A stretch of 64,000 bases of DNA from positions 1 through 64,000 of the forward strand of contig JAJEKV010000481.1 of NCBI GenBank assembly GCA_021234155.1. Direction: 5' to 3'. Source of the stretch: Isoetes taiwanensis (taxonomy: Eukaryota > Streptophyta > Lycopodiopsida > Isoetales > Isoetaceae). This document shows, piece by piece, positions 21,809-32,535 of the stretch; position 1 is the first letter of the stretch; the number at the start of each line of letters is the position of its first letter. The notes under the pieces are model-generated. The model ran no database searches, had not been told where the DNA came from, and saw only the letters and a program-made list of their open reading frames with translations. Position numbers and translations under genes: made by a program.

Positions 21809-23520
21809 GTGAGAATTGTGCTGAAGCAAAGCATCAGAAACAAGGAATTTCATTATCTTAAAGCACTTGCACATCGTATGGTTTCAGAGTGTTCTAAACG
21901 CCGAGACTTGAAGCTTGGAAGACGAATCCATTCATTGATGGCTATTAATAAACTAGATTGTGTTGCATTTTTGGCAAATCATCTTATTCGTTTATTTGCC
22001 TCATGTGGAAGCTTGGTTGAAGCAGAGCAGGTATTTATCAAGGTTACAAATCCAGATCAATATACTTGGAATGCAATTATTGATGCCTATGTTAAGCACG
22101 GTGAAGCAGAATTGGCATTAAAATTGTATGATAAAATGCTAAGAAAGGGTGGAAAGCCAGACAAATTTACATTTCCTAGCATTTTGAAAGCATGTGGTAG
22201 CATAGGGGCAATAGAGAGAGGCATGGAGATTCATGGCGAGGTTGTTAAGTCTTCAATTTGATCCTTTTGTTGGAAGCAGTTTAGTGGACATGTATGCGAG
22301 ATGTGGGAATTTGGAAGCTGCTCGTGCTATCTTTGACAAACTCTCCACTAAAGATGTCGTAACATGGGGTTCAATGATTTCAGGTTATGCACAGAATGAT
22401 AAAGGGTTGCTTTACAATGTTATGAGCAAATGCAGCAGGCAGGCATAAAGCCAGACAAGTTTACATTCCCAAGCTTGTTGAGAGCATGTGGCAGCTTGGG
22501 AGCTATAGAGCAGGGTACTTTTATTCATGAACAAATTGTAAAAAAGAGGGCCTCGGTCGATGTCGTTGTTGAAGTTGCCATTGTTGATATGTATGCCAAA
22601 TGTGGCAACTTGGACAAGGCACGCAATGTGTTCGAGAACTTAAAGCATCGGGACGTAGTCGCATGGGGAGCGATGATTGGAGGTTATACTGATAATGGTC
22701 AAGGCCAACTTGCACTAGAATTTTATGAGAGCAAGAAGGCATAAAACCTGATATGATACTATTTTCAAGTGCTTTGAAAGCATGTAGCAAAGATAGGAGC
22801 CATAGAAACGAGGGTAAAGCGATTCACCGGCCACCTTGTTGAGAGTGGGGTGCACCGACATTGTGCTTGGGAGTATCATTGTTGATATGTATGCAAAATG
22901 TGGGAATTTGGAAGAGGCACGAAATATGTTCTTAAAATTGACAAAGCATGATCTAGCAGCCTGGGGCGCAATTATTAGCGGATATGCACAGGCTGGTGAG
23001 GTGGGTTTGGCTTTGCAATGTTTTGAAGACATGCAAGATCGTGATATCAAAGTAAATGATATAGCATTTACGAGTATTCTTTCGGCATGCACTCATCCTG
23101 GCTTAGTAGATGAGGCTCTTAGGTGTTTTTATATGATGAAGCAGGTTCATGGGTTACATCCTGATATACATCATGTTACGTGTATGGTGGATCTTCTAGA
23201 CAGTGGCCGGCGGCTCGGGAGGTTGAACACTTGCTTAAAGTCGTGAATGTCCATGGATTGCTCTCCTTAATGCCTGCAGAACACATTGCAATTAGAGCTA
23301 GGAAGATGCAGCTTTAATGTAATTGTTCAATTAGAACCTGTCTATGTTCAAGCATACGTGCTTATGCCAAATATTTATGCTAATGCCCACATGAATGATG
23401 ATGCTCATAGAGTGGACCTGATGAGAAAACTTGCTTGTGCACCTCAACAATGCAGTCCCAACTTCGTAGGAAGATGGCGTGACCGGATGGAGGGTTCTAC
23501 CACCGATCTCTGCCTGGTTT
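21809..23520 (+). pseudogene. PPR protein pseudogene A (PLS/E type)
   Basis: The frames carry consecutive pentatricopeptide repeats: 21,809-22,261 (ANHLIRLFASCGSLVEAEQV, YTWNAIIDAYVKHGEAELAL), about 22,250-22,448 (SLVDMYARCGNLEAARAIFD), 22,430-22,744 (IVDMYAKCGNLDKARNVFEN) and 22,836-23,246. A C-terminal E-type segment near 23,300-23,420 contains YVLMPNIYANAHMNDDA. Such proteins bind organellar RNA one repeat per base and, with E/DYW tails, guide C-to-U editing. Here at least four frame changes or stops (near 22.24, 22.42, 22.74 and 23.23 kb) break the chain, and no DYW deaminase domain follows. The repeats show no intron. The first ATG at 21,809 fits the N-terminus but is not proven. Confidence 0.9.
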
Positions 23521-23864
23521 AGACTGGTGGTCCCAGCTCCCACAAGCCCTATTGCTAGAGAATTTCATGGACCCTCAGAGAAGGAAAAACAAGGTAAGTT
23601 ATCAATCACATATTAAAATTGTAAGAAGTAGATTAAAAAGTAACCGGTAATAATACTAACCAATTTCACAAGGCCCCGATTTGAAGCATTGCCATAACCC
23701 ATTTTACAAACTTGAAAGAACCCATGAGCTCAATATAACTTATAAAGAGCTTGCTCGGGGATAGTATACAATTTAGAGAAAGTATTTGCAAAATGTCAAG
23801 GCACACTTGTAGTTTTGAACCGGTGACAGAGAAGCCTTCTATTGGTAACGTAATAGACAAACTT
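23521..23864. other. spacer between PPR pseudogenes
   Basis: AT-rich. No feature beyond the possible 5' flank of PPR pseudogene B. Confidence 0.4.
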
Positions 23865-24793
23865 TTACGTAAATGCAGGAAAAGGAAAATCTTCAAAATG
23901 CAAAAAAATTGCATGCACATTTTGCAAGGAACCACTAGATCGCACCATGGGAAACTACATAGTTCCTATGTTTATGGACTATGGGGGCATGTCCGATGCT
24001 GAAAGCAAGCTTTCAACAAGATTTTTAATAGGAATCAAGATTCGTGGTGTTCTCTTATCTGGTTTGTGCTAAAAATGGGCAATTAACTCGAGCTTTCGGT
24101 CTTCACCAAAAATGCAAGAGGATGGTTTGGTTCCTAGTAGTCATGCATTTACGATATTAGTGTTTGCTTGTGCTAGACTAAAAGACATAAAGCAAGGTCA
24201 AGATCCATAAAGAGATTAAGGAGAATGGATTTGAAGCGAGATATTTTTGTTGGCGTGCTTTGGTGGACATGTATGCCAAATTTGGTATGCTTAAAGAGAC
24301 ACAACAAATTTTTGATAGGCTACCACTTGAAAATGTCGCGGAATTGACCGCATTAATTGCAGGATATGTCGCGACCATGGACCTGCCTAAAAAGCACTAG
24401 AATGTTTTGAACAGATGCAATCGATAAATTGTATATCCAAATGCAATCACTTACATTTCTAGCTTGAAGGCTTGCAGCAGCATTAGAGCTATAGACAAGG
24501 GCCGTGAAATACATGCTAACTGCTAGATACTTTTGTTTGTAATAGCTTGATTGACATGTATGCCAAATGCGGTTCACTTTCAGAGGCAAGGGAAGTTTTT
24601 GACAAAATGCAAGTGCAAAATATAGTGTCTTGACTAATTGCAGAATATGCTGAACATGGATATTGTTCGCAAGCTCTCCAATGTTTCGAGGATATGCAGC
24701 TATCAGGCATATCTCCAAATATTGTAAGTTTTATCTTGAGTTTGAAAGCTTGTTGTAGTGTTGGAGCTAATAAGGGTCGAGAAATACATGCCG
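23865..24793 (+). pseudogene. PPR pseudogene B, 5' part
   Basis: Begins with an N-terminal block (LLRKCRK...) and continues in shifting frames through recognisable repeats: VPMFMDYGGMSDAESK, HAFTILVFACARLKDIKQ, LVDMYAKFGMLKETQQIFDR, a damaged AEYAEHGYCSQALQCFED, and [20 protein letters not shown]. Several stops and frameshifts are present. It is the same family as pseudogene A but a separate, adjacent copy. It is cut at 24,793 by a MITE and resumes at 25,116 in the middle of the same repeat (IHAEIAQNGF). Confidence 0.85.
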
Positions 24794-25115
24794 GGGTGAA
24801 AGCATGCTAGGGTGTACCATCTAAAGTACTTTTTAGGGAGTGCGAAACTACTTAGAAAAGTACCCAGCACTGGGTACTGGGAACTTGCATAAATGCTGCA
24901 ATAAATAATAAGTTTGAGTGTTAATCCATTTATATTAGTCTCTAATAGTATCGTTATCCTCTAATACTATAGATTGACATGTTATTGACCTTCAATTCAA
25001 AAAATTTCGATTGATTTTAATGGAAAGAAAAAACAAAAAGTACCAGTTTTAAAAGTACCCAGTGTAGGTACTTTTGAGGGTTCCAAAAGTGGTACACCGT
25101 AGCATGCTTTTACCC
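24794..25115. mobile_element. 322-bp MITE inside PPR pseudogene B
   Basis: The ends are inverted repeats of about 26 bp with two mismatches, starting GGGTGAAAGCATGC on the left and complementary to ...GCATGCTTTTACCC on the right. GCCG on both sides (24,790-24,793 and 25,116-25,119) is a 4-bp target duplication; a 3-bp GCC reading is also possible. Removing the element and one GCCG restores a continuous PPR reading, and the paralogous sequence near 25,718 shows the empty site. The inside is AT-rich and non-coding, with an 18-bp palindrome at 24,860-24,877. The superfamily is not assigned. Confidence 0.85.
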
Positions 25116-25972
25116 GCCGAAATTGCACAAAATGGATTTGAAGATAATGTATATGTTGGGAACTCATTAATTGACATGTATGTCAAATGTGGTTCATTTG
25201 CTGAGACAAACATGGTCTTTTATAGTCTATCAACTCGTGATGTTATTTCCTGGACTGCAATAATTTCAAGATATATTGAAAATGGATATGCTGAGACAGC
25301 ACTAAAATACTTTGAACAGATGCAACATGAAGGTATTGCACCAAATGCTGTGACATTTATTTGTGGCTTGAAAGCTTGTGGTAAAATTGAGGCTATCAAT
25401 ACAGGTCGAGATATATATACTAGGCTGGCACAAAATGGATTTCATAAAGATATTCTTGTTGGCAACAGTCTAGTGGATATGTATGCAAAATGTGGTGCAC
25501 TTTGAGAGGCATGGGTAGTCTGGATAAGCTAGCGGTCGGAATGTAGTGTCATGGAATGCCATTATTGGAGGATGTTTTGAGAATGGGCCTCCTCTTGAAG
25601 CGCTAAAAGTTTTCGAGAAGATGCAAATAGAAGGCGCATCTCCCAATGCGGTGACATTTGCTTGCATCTTGAAGGCTTGCAGTTATTTAGGTGATATAAA
25701 CAAGGGCCGAACAATACATGCTGAAATTGCACAAAAGGGATCTGAAAAAGATATTCTTGTAGGCAACAGCTTGATTGATATGTACTCCAAGTGTGGTTCA
25801 TTGGAGGAAGCAACATTAGTTTTGGACAAGGTTCCAATTAGAGATATAGTGTCTTGGACTGCAGGTATTGCAGGATATACTGAATTTGAACTTGGTGAAG
25901 CAGCATTGAAGTGTTTCAAAGAAATGCAGATTGAAGGTCTATCGCCCATAGTTCAAGATCCTTATTGCAAAT
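25116..25972 (+). pseudogene. PPR pseudogene B, middle part
   Basis: Continues the PPR array after the MITE: LIDMYVKCGSFAETNMVFYS, VISWTAIISRYIENGYAETA, LVDMYAKCGAL. A TGA stop at about 25,503 is followed by two 1-base deletions near 25.52-25.54 kb, then the frame resumes through WNAIIGGCFENG, SLIDMYSKCGSLEEATLVLD and WTAGIAGY. The last 555 bp (25,418-25,972) are repeated, without the stop or the deletions, at 31,682-32,238. The copia element begins directly after 25,972. Confidence 0.9.
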
Positions 25973-26571
25973 TGAAGTAGATTCAAAGATCAAACAACTA
26001 ATTCTTATGACTAAATAGACTTCAAATTAGCAATGGTGTACCAATTGAATGAAATTATAAACTCATATAAATCATACCATTGCAGTTCAACCATTGACTA
26101 AATCACTGTTCATTTGGCCCGTTGTTTTCACTATTGTATCTTATTCCCCGAGAACACAAGCATACAATAGAATACACAATCGAGCCTTCACCAGCCTATC
26201 AATCTGCAATCTCCATCTTTATTTATAGGGCCAGACCTCACCGCATGGTGCAGATCCGGCTGCTTTGCAGTCCCCATAGCTATAGGAACTCGGTGCTTGG
26301 CTCTTACCCTGTATTGCTATATTTGAATCGATGTTCCCTCCACCGATATGAACCTTATAATAATAATAACACTTAACTTCAATGGTTTCATGATTTCCCT
26401 ATTTTAAGACGACCTATGTTATATAAACCATAGGCCATAGGTTATGCATGCTCCTCTTCAACCTGTATTTTCCATTTAGCCCTTAGAGCTATGCCTGTAT
26501 CTGTGCTACCTTCATTATATGCTAGTTTCCTTTGTTCTCAGATATCTTGAAAGAAACATTTTCATCCAACA
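25973..26571 (-). repeat. copia 3' LTR
   Basis: On the minus strand it starts TGTTGGATG and ends ACTTCA (TG...CA). It matches 31,097-31,681 apart from an extra 14-15 bp near 26,024-26,038 and about 11 substitutions. Confidence 0.95.
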
Positions 26572-26590
26572 TTTCCCCTTTCTTTCAAAT
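26572..26590 (-). promoter_or_regulatory. copia polypurine tract
   Basis: On the minus strand AAAGAAAGGGGAAA lies directly before the 3' LTR. This is the expected plus-strand primer site for reverse transcription. Confidence 0.85.
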
Positions 26591-26609
26591 ATCTGATATA
26601 TTGTTTGAG

Positions 26610-26785
26610 TTGCATGTAACTGTCACAATACAGACCTGTTGTTTAACACATAACCTTGTCATCTGCTTTAAATATAACAGCATATAACTGTCACAATAAG
26701 GGCATGTCCCTGTTGTTTAACACATAACCTTGTCATCTGCTTTAAACATAATAGCATGTAACTGTCACAATAAGGGCCTGCCGTT
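26610..26785. repeat. tandem repeat in copia 3' untranslated region
   Basis: A unit of about 75-80 bp (GCATGTAACTGTCACAAT... through TTGTCATCTGCTTTAAA) is present about two and a third times between the RNase H stop and the polypurine tract. Confidence 0.75.
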
Positions 26786-26826
26786 TCTCCTCTGTTAACT
26801 TTCTCAAAGCATAACTTTCTCATCTG

Positions 26827-27243
26827 CTAACTTTCTTTAAACATAACCTTTCGATCCTGACTAAACTCTGTGACTCCCATATCATCTTTAAACTTTGAAA
26901 ATTTAATTTCTGACAAACCTTTGGTTAACACATCTGCAACTTGTTCATTTGTCCCAATATACTCTACTGTTATAATGTTCTTTGCAACCATATCTCTAAT
27001 GAAATGAACATGCAATTCTATGTGCTTGGTCCTTTGGTGAAGAACAGGGTTTCTGGTAATGGCTATGCAACCTAAACTGTCAGAATATAATACTGTAGGC
27101 AGACTTTGACATACCTTGAGTTCTTCTAGTAGATGTCTGGTCCAAGCTATTTCCTTTGCTGCCAAGGTTGCTGAGTTATACTCAGCTTCAACAGTTGAGA
27201 TGGCTACACAAGATTGTTTCTTGCTCTTCCAAGCAAGAAACAA
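26827..27243 (-). pseudogene. copia RNase H, C-terminal part
   Basis: Encodes SCVAISTVEAEYNSATLAAK, then LYSDSLGCIAI and EYIGTNEQVADVLTKGL. These are the catalytic glutamate, aspartate and C-terminal blocks of copia RNase H. A 52-bp insertion separates it from the N-terminal half (see 27,226-27,287). Stop after ...VMFKES. Confidence 0.9.
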
Positions 27244-27287
27244 CCAACTATTCTATTCTATTCTATTCTATTCTATTCTTCCAAGCA
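27226..27287. repeat. 52-bp insertion with (TTCTA)n in RNase H
   Basis: CTTCCAAGCAA occurs at 27,226 and again at 27,278, with a TTCTA pentamer run between. The spacing of 52 bp shifts the frame and brings in a stop just after AWKN. This looks like a local duplication around a newly expanded microsatellite. Confidence 0.8.
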
Positions 27288-28504
27288 ATTGTTGCTCCTC
27301 CTAGCATCAAACAAAACCCTGAAGTTGACTTTCTAGTGTCCAAGTCACTTCCCCAGTCAGCATCTGCATATCCCGTTAGTGTCAGGTCATCATTTGAGTA
27401 TGTGAGTCCATGGTGCATGGTGTATTTGAGGTATCTCAACACTCTTTTTGCTGCACTCCAATGTTGGTGTCCAGGGTTATTGCAGAATCTGCTTAGTAAG
27501 CTCACTGTAAAGGCTATATCAGGCCTTGTGCTATCTGATACAAACAGTAGGCAGCCTATTAGCTCCCTATATGGTACATTTGCCATTTGTTCAACTTCCA
27601 AGTCTGTCTTGGGACTCATCTCTGAGGAAAGCTTGAGTCCCTGTGATATTGGAGTCTTAGAGACATTACATTCTGACATGTTAAATCTCTTAAGCATTCC
27701 TTGAATATTGCAGACCTGGGTAATTGTCAATCTTTTGCTTCTCTTGTCCCTGTTTACTTCCATGCCAAGAAACTTCTTTAATTCCCCTAATTCCACCATT
27801 TGATATCTGTTCTGCAGAATTTGTTTGCAGTGGTTTAAAATATCCATGTCACTTGCAACCATGATATTATCATCCACGTATAAAGCTATGATGCAAAACT
27901 GATTACCCCTGTTTAAAATATACATGTTTCCATCATTCAAGAATCGTTTGAACTCTTGTTCTTGCAAGTACTCGTCTATGCACTTATACCATAACCTTGG
28001 TGACTGTTTTAAGCCATAAACAGCTCGGTTGAGTTTCCACACCATGTTGCCCTTTTTATCTTCAAAACCAGGTGGTTGCTTCATGTACACTTCCTCATCA
28101 ATTTTTGCATTTAAGAAGGCTGTGCTCACATCCATGTGATGCACTTCCAAACTGTTTGCATTTGCATAAGCTAATAAGATCCTTATACTTGTCAACTTTA
28201 CAATGGGAGAAAATGTTTCATCATAATCCAAACCTTTCCTTTGTGTAAATCCTTGTGCCACTAGCCTGGCCTTGTATTTCTGGTCCCCATTTACTCCAGT
28301 CTTAAGCTTGTAAATCCACTTACATCCTATAATATTTTTGTTGTCAGGCTTAGTCACAACTTCATATGTGTTGGTTCTGACAAATGCATCTATTTCCTCC
28401 TTCATAGCTTGCTTCCAAAATCCTGATTCTTCAGTTTGTAGTGCCTCCTCATGATTTAATGGTACCTTTGGTTCAAATATTGCCATCACCTGATGTATGT
28501 CCAC
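27263..28504 (-). pseudogene. copia reverse transcriptase and RNase H N-terminus
   Basis: An uninterrupted 413-codon stretch. It contains WIYKLKTGVNG, KARLVAQGFTQRKGLDYDET, HHMDVSTAFLNAKIDEEVYM (first catalytic aspartate), NRAVYGLKQSPRLW, the active-site YVDDN, and the RNase H start YADADWGSDLDTRKSTSGF. All key RT residues are present. The usual family sequence after YVDD is I/M, here N. It is part of gag-pol rather than a free protein, so the ATG at 28,504 is only an internal methionine. The best preserved part of the element. Confidence 0.95.
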
Positions 28505-28674
28505 TAACTCATTAATTAGCCCTTTGCTTTTTCCCCTTTCAGTTCTGCCATATTCACCTACATCTAGATTTAGCTCCCCTTTGAGTTTTTCTGCTTCTGA
28601 TTTCCTTCTTCTCTTGTGTTTTTCAACTTGTTCTGACTCTTGTGCATTCTCCTAAGCTTCAACATGTTCATTTT

Positions 28675-29722
28675 CTATTGCATTTCCCTGTTTAATTCTT
28701 CCTCATTTTCAGCATCACTGTCTATATCAGCAGATATATTGCCCTCTTCATTGTTTTTTTCTTTTGATATTTCGATTCCCCTATGAGCCATTATTTTATT
28801 TCTGTCTTTGTAAAGTGTGCTCTCATCAAACACCACATCCCTACTAATGATGATTTGCCTTTTACACTCATCATATAATCTATATGCCTTTGCATGCTCA
28901 TCATATCCTGCTAGAAAACATCTTGTTGCCCTGTCATCTAACTTTTTTTTTATTTCCTTAGGAACATGAACATAAGCCTTACATCCATAAGCTTTGAACA
29001 TTTCATAGGAAGGCATATTACCATTCCACATCTCATCAGGGGTTTTACCGTTGATAGATGAGGAAGGCAATTTATTTTGAATTAGTACAGCAGTTTTAAC
29101 TGCTTCATCCCATAAAAAAATTGGCATACCTGAGTGTTTTAGCATGGATCGAACTGCATCTAGAATTGTCCTGTTCTTTCTTTCTGCCACTCCATTTTGC
29201 TGGGGTGTGTACCTGCAAGTTAGCTGCCTCCTTATTCCATTAATTTTGCAATGTTTTTTGAATTCCCCTGAGAGAAATTCTCCCCCCTGTCAGATCTGAC
29301 ACATTTGACTTTTCTTCCAGTTTGTCTCTCCATTTCTTGCTCAAATAATTTGTATGCTGTAAAAGCTTGATCTTTGTGCCTTAAGATATAGCATTTAGTT
29401 TTTCTTGAATAGTCATCTATAAATGTTATGAATATTTCTTCCCTGACATGCTAGTCACATTAATTGGTCCACATAAATCAGTATGTATAAGATCTAAAAT
29501 CCCTTTGGCTCTTTTGGTTGACCTTTTAAAACTAAGTCTGGTATGCTTTCCCAAAAGGCATACTTCACAAATGAAGTGATCCTTTTGTTCTTCTCCTATA
29601 ATCATGCCATTCTTTATCATAAAATTAATGTTGTTCATGTGAGTGTGGCTGAGCCTGTCATGCCATTCTCTAGCAGTAACCAAGTTAATATTGCCCTCAA
29701 ATATTGGCTTTGTCAAATGCAA
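28675..29722 (-). pseudogene. copia integrase, frameshifted
   Basis: 29,426-29,722 carries the zinc-binding HHCC part (WHDRLSHTHM...CEVCLLGKHTRLSF) and DLIHTDLCGP with the first catalytic aspartate. 28,675-29,190 carries AERKNRTILDAVRSML, with the catalytic glutamate just upstream, then LWDEAV and the C-terminal GCKAYVHVP block. Between them the second catalytic region lies at a run of six G (minus strand, about 29,282-29,287) where the frame changes. The integrase is thus broken in the middle of its DDE core. Confidence 0.9.
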
Positions 29723-30084
29723 ACAAATTGCATACTCTTTTTGCCAAAAACTTTAATTCATTGTCAAGAAAGATATTACAATGAGTTTTCTCAAAACAGA
29801 CTTTGTAGCCAAGGTCAACTAATTGGCTAACCGAGATTAAATTTCTGATAATTGATGGTACACACAAAACATTTCTGAGTTCTACAGGATTTCCAGCCAA
29901 ATCAAAAATCTCCAACATTCCAGCTTCTTCTACTTGTTGCAAATTCCCATCTGCAAAGTTGAATGTAACTTGAACTTCTCTTTGTCTTGTTTTTAAGTTG
30001 ACTTGCTTGCTTGATTACGCATCTCTCAGCTCCAGAATCTAGAACAAGCAAGTTATTATTATTTTTAGTCTCATTTACAACCAA
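29697..30084 (-). pseudogene. copia aspartic protease
   Basis: LLVLDSGAERCVIKQ near 30,030 is the retropepsin active site (DSGA), followed by NVLCVPSIIRNLISVSQLVD, the conserved C-terminal block of copia proteases. A frame change lies near 29,935. Confidence 0.85.
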
Positions 30085-30118
30085 TGTGCTAAAACATTTC
30101 TCTCTTACCTCGGCATTC

Positions 30119-31072
30119 TCATCCAGTTCTTCCCTGTCTGAGGACTTCTTTGGTTAAATTTACAGCAGAGGTATTTCTTCCCCTGCCTCTCCCTCTATTA
30201 TTGTACCTTCCTCTTACATTTCCCCTTGTTTCTCCTCTTCCTCTCCCTTTAGCAAAGTCTTTAGGACTAGAACAGTTTGCTGCCTGATGCCCCAGCCCAT
30301 CACAATTAAAACACCTATTGTCCTTTGTGAGCTTAGGACAATTATATTTCAAGTGACTATAGCTATTGCAATGATAACATGGTCCCAATTTACTTTTCTC
30401 CAATTTGCCTTTTCCCTTCCCAACATACAAGACCTCAGATTGTTCATCATATTCCCCTAATAATTTCTTTTGTTCTAATTCTGTTTTGACCATTAATTCT
30501 GCATCATCCCTTGATTTAGCAATATTTCTGACCAAGGTGGAAAGCTGATCATAATCAGAAAAAGCTCGTGCAATTGACATTACTTGGTGCTCATGCTGCT
30601 TCTAAATCTGCTATCAAGTTGACAAATCTTTGGAAAAATTCTGTTATATCATCCTTTTCATGAAATCACAAATTTCTAAGTTCTCTATCAAGAACATCCA
30701 ACTGGGATGAGGTCTTGTTTTCATAAGTTTTGATAAGGTATTTCCAAATTGCTCTCGGATTCATTCCTCTCACTTTCAACAAAATACTAGGACTCAACTT
30801 GACTGTCAAAATACTCTTAGCCTCTATTAATTTGACATTTATGTTTGAGCTGGTTACCTCAACTTCTCCAGAGCTGGAGCCTTCATCTGCTGTAGAGGTA
30901 ATTTAGCTGCTGTACCACTAACCTCATTACTGCCAGCATCTTCTCCAACATAGGGCCAAAGCCCTTCCACTTCCAAGATCTCCTTGATCTTTTCCTTCCA
31001 TACTTGAAAACCTCCTGTGCCTTTGAACACTTCTACTGCACTTAATAATGATGCACCCAGTCTAGTAGTCAT
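30119..31072 (-). pseudogene. copia gag with two zinc knuckles
   Basis: Likely start is the ATG at 31,072 (MTTRLGASLLSAVEVFKG), soon after the primer-binding site. VWKEKIKEILEVEGLWPYV is the conserved N-terminal gag block. Two CCHC knuckles are seen near 30,300-30,385 (CYHCNSYSHLKYNC and CFNCDGLGHQAANC), then an RG-rich tail (GRGRGETRGNVRG). Stops and frame changes lie between about 30,580 and 30,850. Confidence 0.9.
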
Positions 31073-31083
31073 AATTGTTAGCT

Positions 31084-31094
31084 CTCTGATACCA
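31084..31094 (-). promoter_or_regulatory. copia primer-binding site (initiator Met tRNA)
   Basis: On the minus strand TGGTATCAGAG follows the 5' LTR after two bases. It is complementary to the 3' end of plant initiator methionine tRNA, the standard copia primer. Confidence 0.9.
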
Positions 31095-31096
31095 AA

Positions 31097-31681
31097 TGAA
31101 GTAGATTCAAAGATCAAACAACTAATTCTTATGACTAAATAGACTTCTTACCAATTGAATGAAATTATAAACTCATATAAATCATACCATTGCAGTTCAA
31201 CCATTGACTAAATCACTGTTCATTTGGCCCGTTGTTTTCACTATTGTATCTTATTCCCCGAGAACACAAGCATACAATAGAATACACAATCAAGTCTTCA
31301 CCAGCCTATCAATCTACAATCTCCATCTTTATTTACAGGGCCAGACCTCACCGCATGGTGCAGATCCGGCCGCTTTGCAATCCCCATAGCTATAGGAACT
31401 CGGTGCTTGGCTCTTACCCTGTATTGCTATATTTGAATCGATGTTCCCTCCACCGATATGAACCTTATAATAATAATAACACTTAACTTCAATGGTTTCA
31501 TGATTTCCCTATTTTAAGACGACCTATATTATATAAACCATAGGCCATAGGTTATGCTTGCTCCTCTTCAACCTGTATTTTCCATTTAGCCCTTAGAGCT
31601 ATGCCTGTATCTGTGCTACCTTCATTATATGCTAGTTTCCTTCATTCTCAGATATCTTGAAAGAATCATTTTCATCCAACA
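31097..31681 (-). repeat. copia 5' LTR
   Basis: 585 bp, TG...CA on the minus strand. It would contain the promoter of the element. It lacks the 14-15 bp present in the 3' LTR. Confidence 0.95.
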
Positions 31682-32238
31682 TACTAGGCTGGCACAAAAT
31701 GGATTTCATAAAGATATTCTTGTTGGCAACAATCTAGTGGATATGTATGCAAAATGTGGTGCACTTGGAGAGGCATGGGCAGTCCTGGATAAGCTAGCAG
31801 TCCGGAATGTAGTGTCATGGAATGCCATTATTGGAGGATGTTTTGAGAATGGGCTTCCTCTTGAAGCGCAAAAAGTTTTCGAGAAGATGCAAATGGAAGG
31901 CGCATCTCCCAATGCGGTGACATTTGCTTGCATCTTGAAGGCTTGCATTTATTTAGGTGATATAAATAAGGGCCGAACAATACATGCTGAAATTGCACAA
32001 AAGGGATCTGAAAAAGATATTCTTGTAGGCAACAACTTGATTGATATGTACCCCAAGTGTGGTTCATTGGAGGAAGCGACATTAGTTTTGGACAAGGTTC
32101 CAATTAGAGATGTAGTGTCTTGGACTGCAGGTATTGCAGGATATACTGATTTTGAACTTGGTGAAGCAGCATTGAAGTGTTTCAAAGAAATGCAGATTGA
32201 AGGTCTATCGCCCATAGTTCAAGATCCTTATTGCAAAT
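31682..32238 (+). pseudogene. PPR pseudogene B, duplicated segment
   Basis: A 557-bp copy of 25,418-25,972 with about 16 substitutions (about 97% identity by hand count). It reads without interruption (LVDMYAKCGALGEAWAVLDK, LIDMYPKCGSLEEATLVLDK), lacking the TGA and the two deletions of the left copy. It starts exactly at the outer edge of the copia 5' LTR. The sequence after 32,238 is the natural downstream flank. Confidence 0.9.
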
Positions 32239-32535
32239 GAATGTCCATAATTAAATTATATACTAAATGATGTGCACTGGGATTTAAGTCCTTACAACCT
32301 ATTATTGTCGTAGCAAAATTCTCAAGCATGCAGTCCATTTATCTTCTGCAGACTACTCCAACTGGATTCTATAACAGATGGTGTTCAAAACATTTGAAGC
32401 AGTAATAGAAGACGCAGATAATGATATTGTTCTACAGTGACGCTTCATAAACTGATGTTGCATCAACTGGCTTGGAAAGATTTTGTTTGCCACTGCACTT
32501 TTTGTCACAAGCATGAAATTCACTTCTTGAGTTTG
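32239..32535. other. spacer, no gene seen
   Basis: AT-rich flank of the PPR copy, possibly intronic relative to the next exon-like fragment. Confidence 0.35.

Larger units (their letters stand above)
25973..31681 (-). mobile_element. full-length Ty1/copia retrotransposon
   Basis: A 5,709-bp element on the minus strand with two LTRs, primer-binding site, gag-pol in copia order (gag, protease, integrase, RT, RNase H) and polypurine tract. LTRs of 585 and 599 bp differ by about 11 substitutions and one 14-15-bp indel by hand count (about 98% identical), so the insertion is fairly recent. The coding region has frameshifts in gag, integrase and RNase H. It therefore looks non-autonomous, though RT is intact. 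Instead of a 5-bp target duplication it is flanked exactly by a 555/557-bp duplicated PPR segment. Confidence 0.95.

Noticed and set aside
25562-25949. Minus-strand open frames opposite the PPR repeats
   Set aside because: Shadow frames of the plus-strand PPR reading, duplicated with it at 31.7-32.2 kb.
31204-31486. Open frames at 31.2-31.5 kb and their twins at 26.1-26.4 kb
   Set aside because: They run antisense through the copia LTRs and exist only because the LTRs are duplicated.
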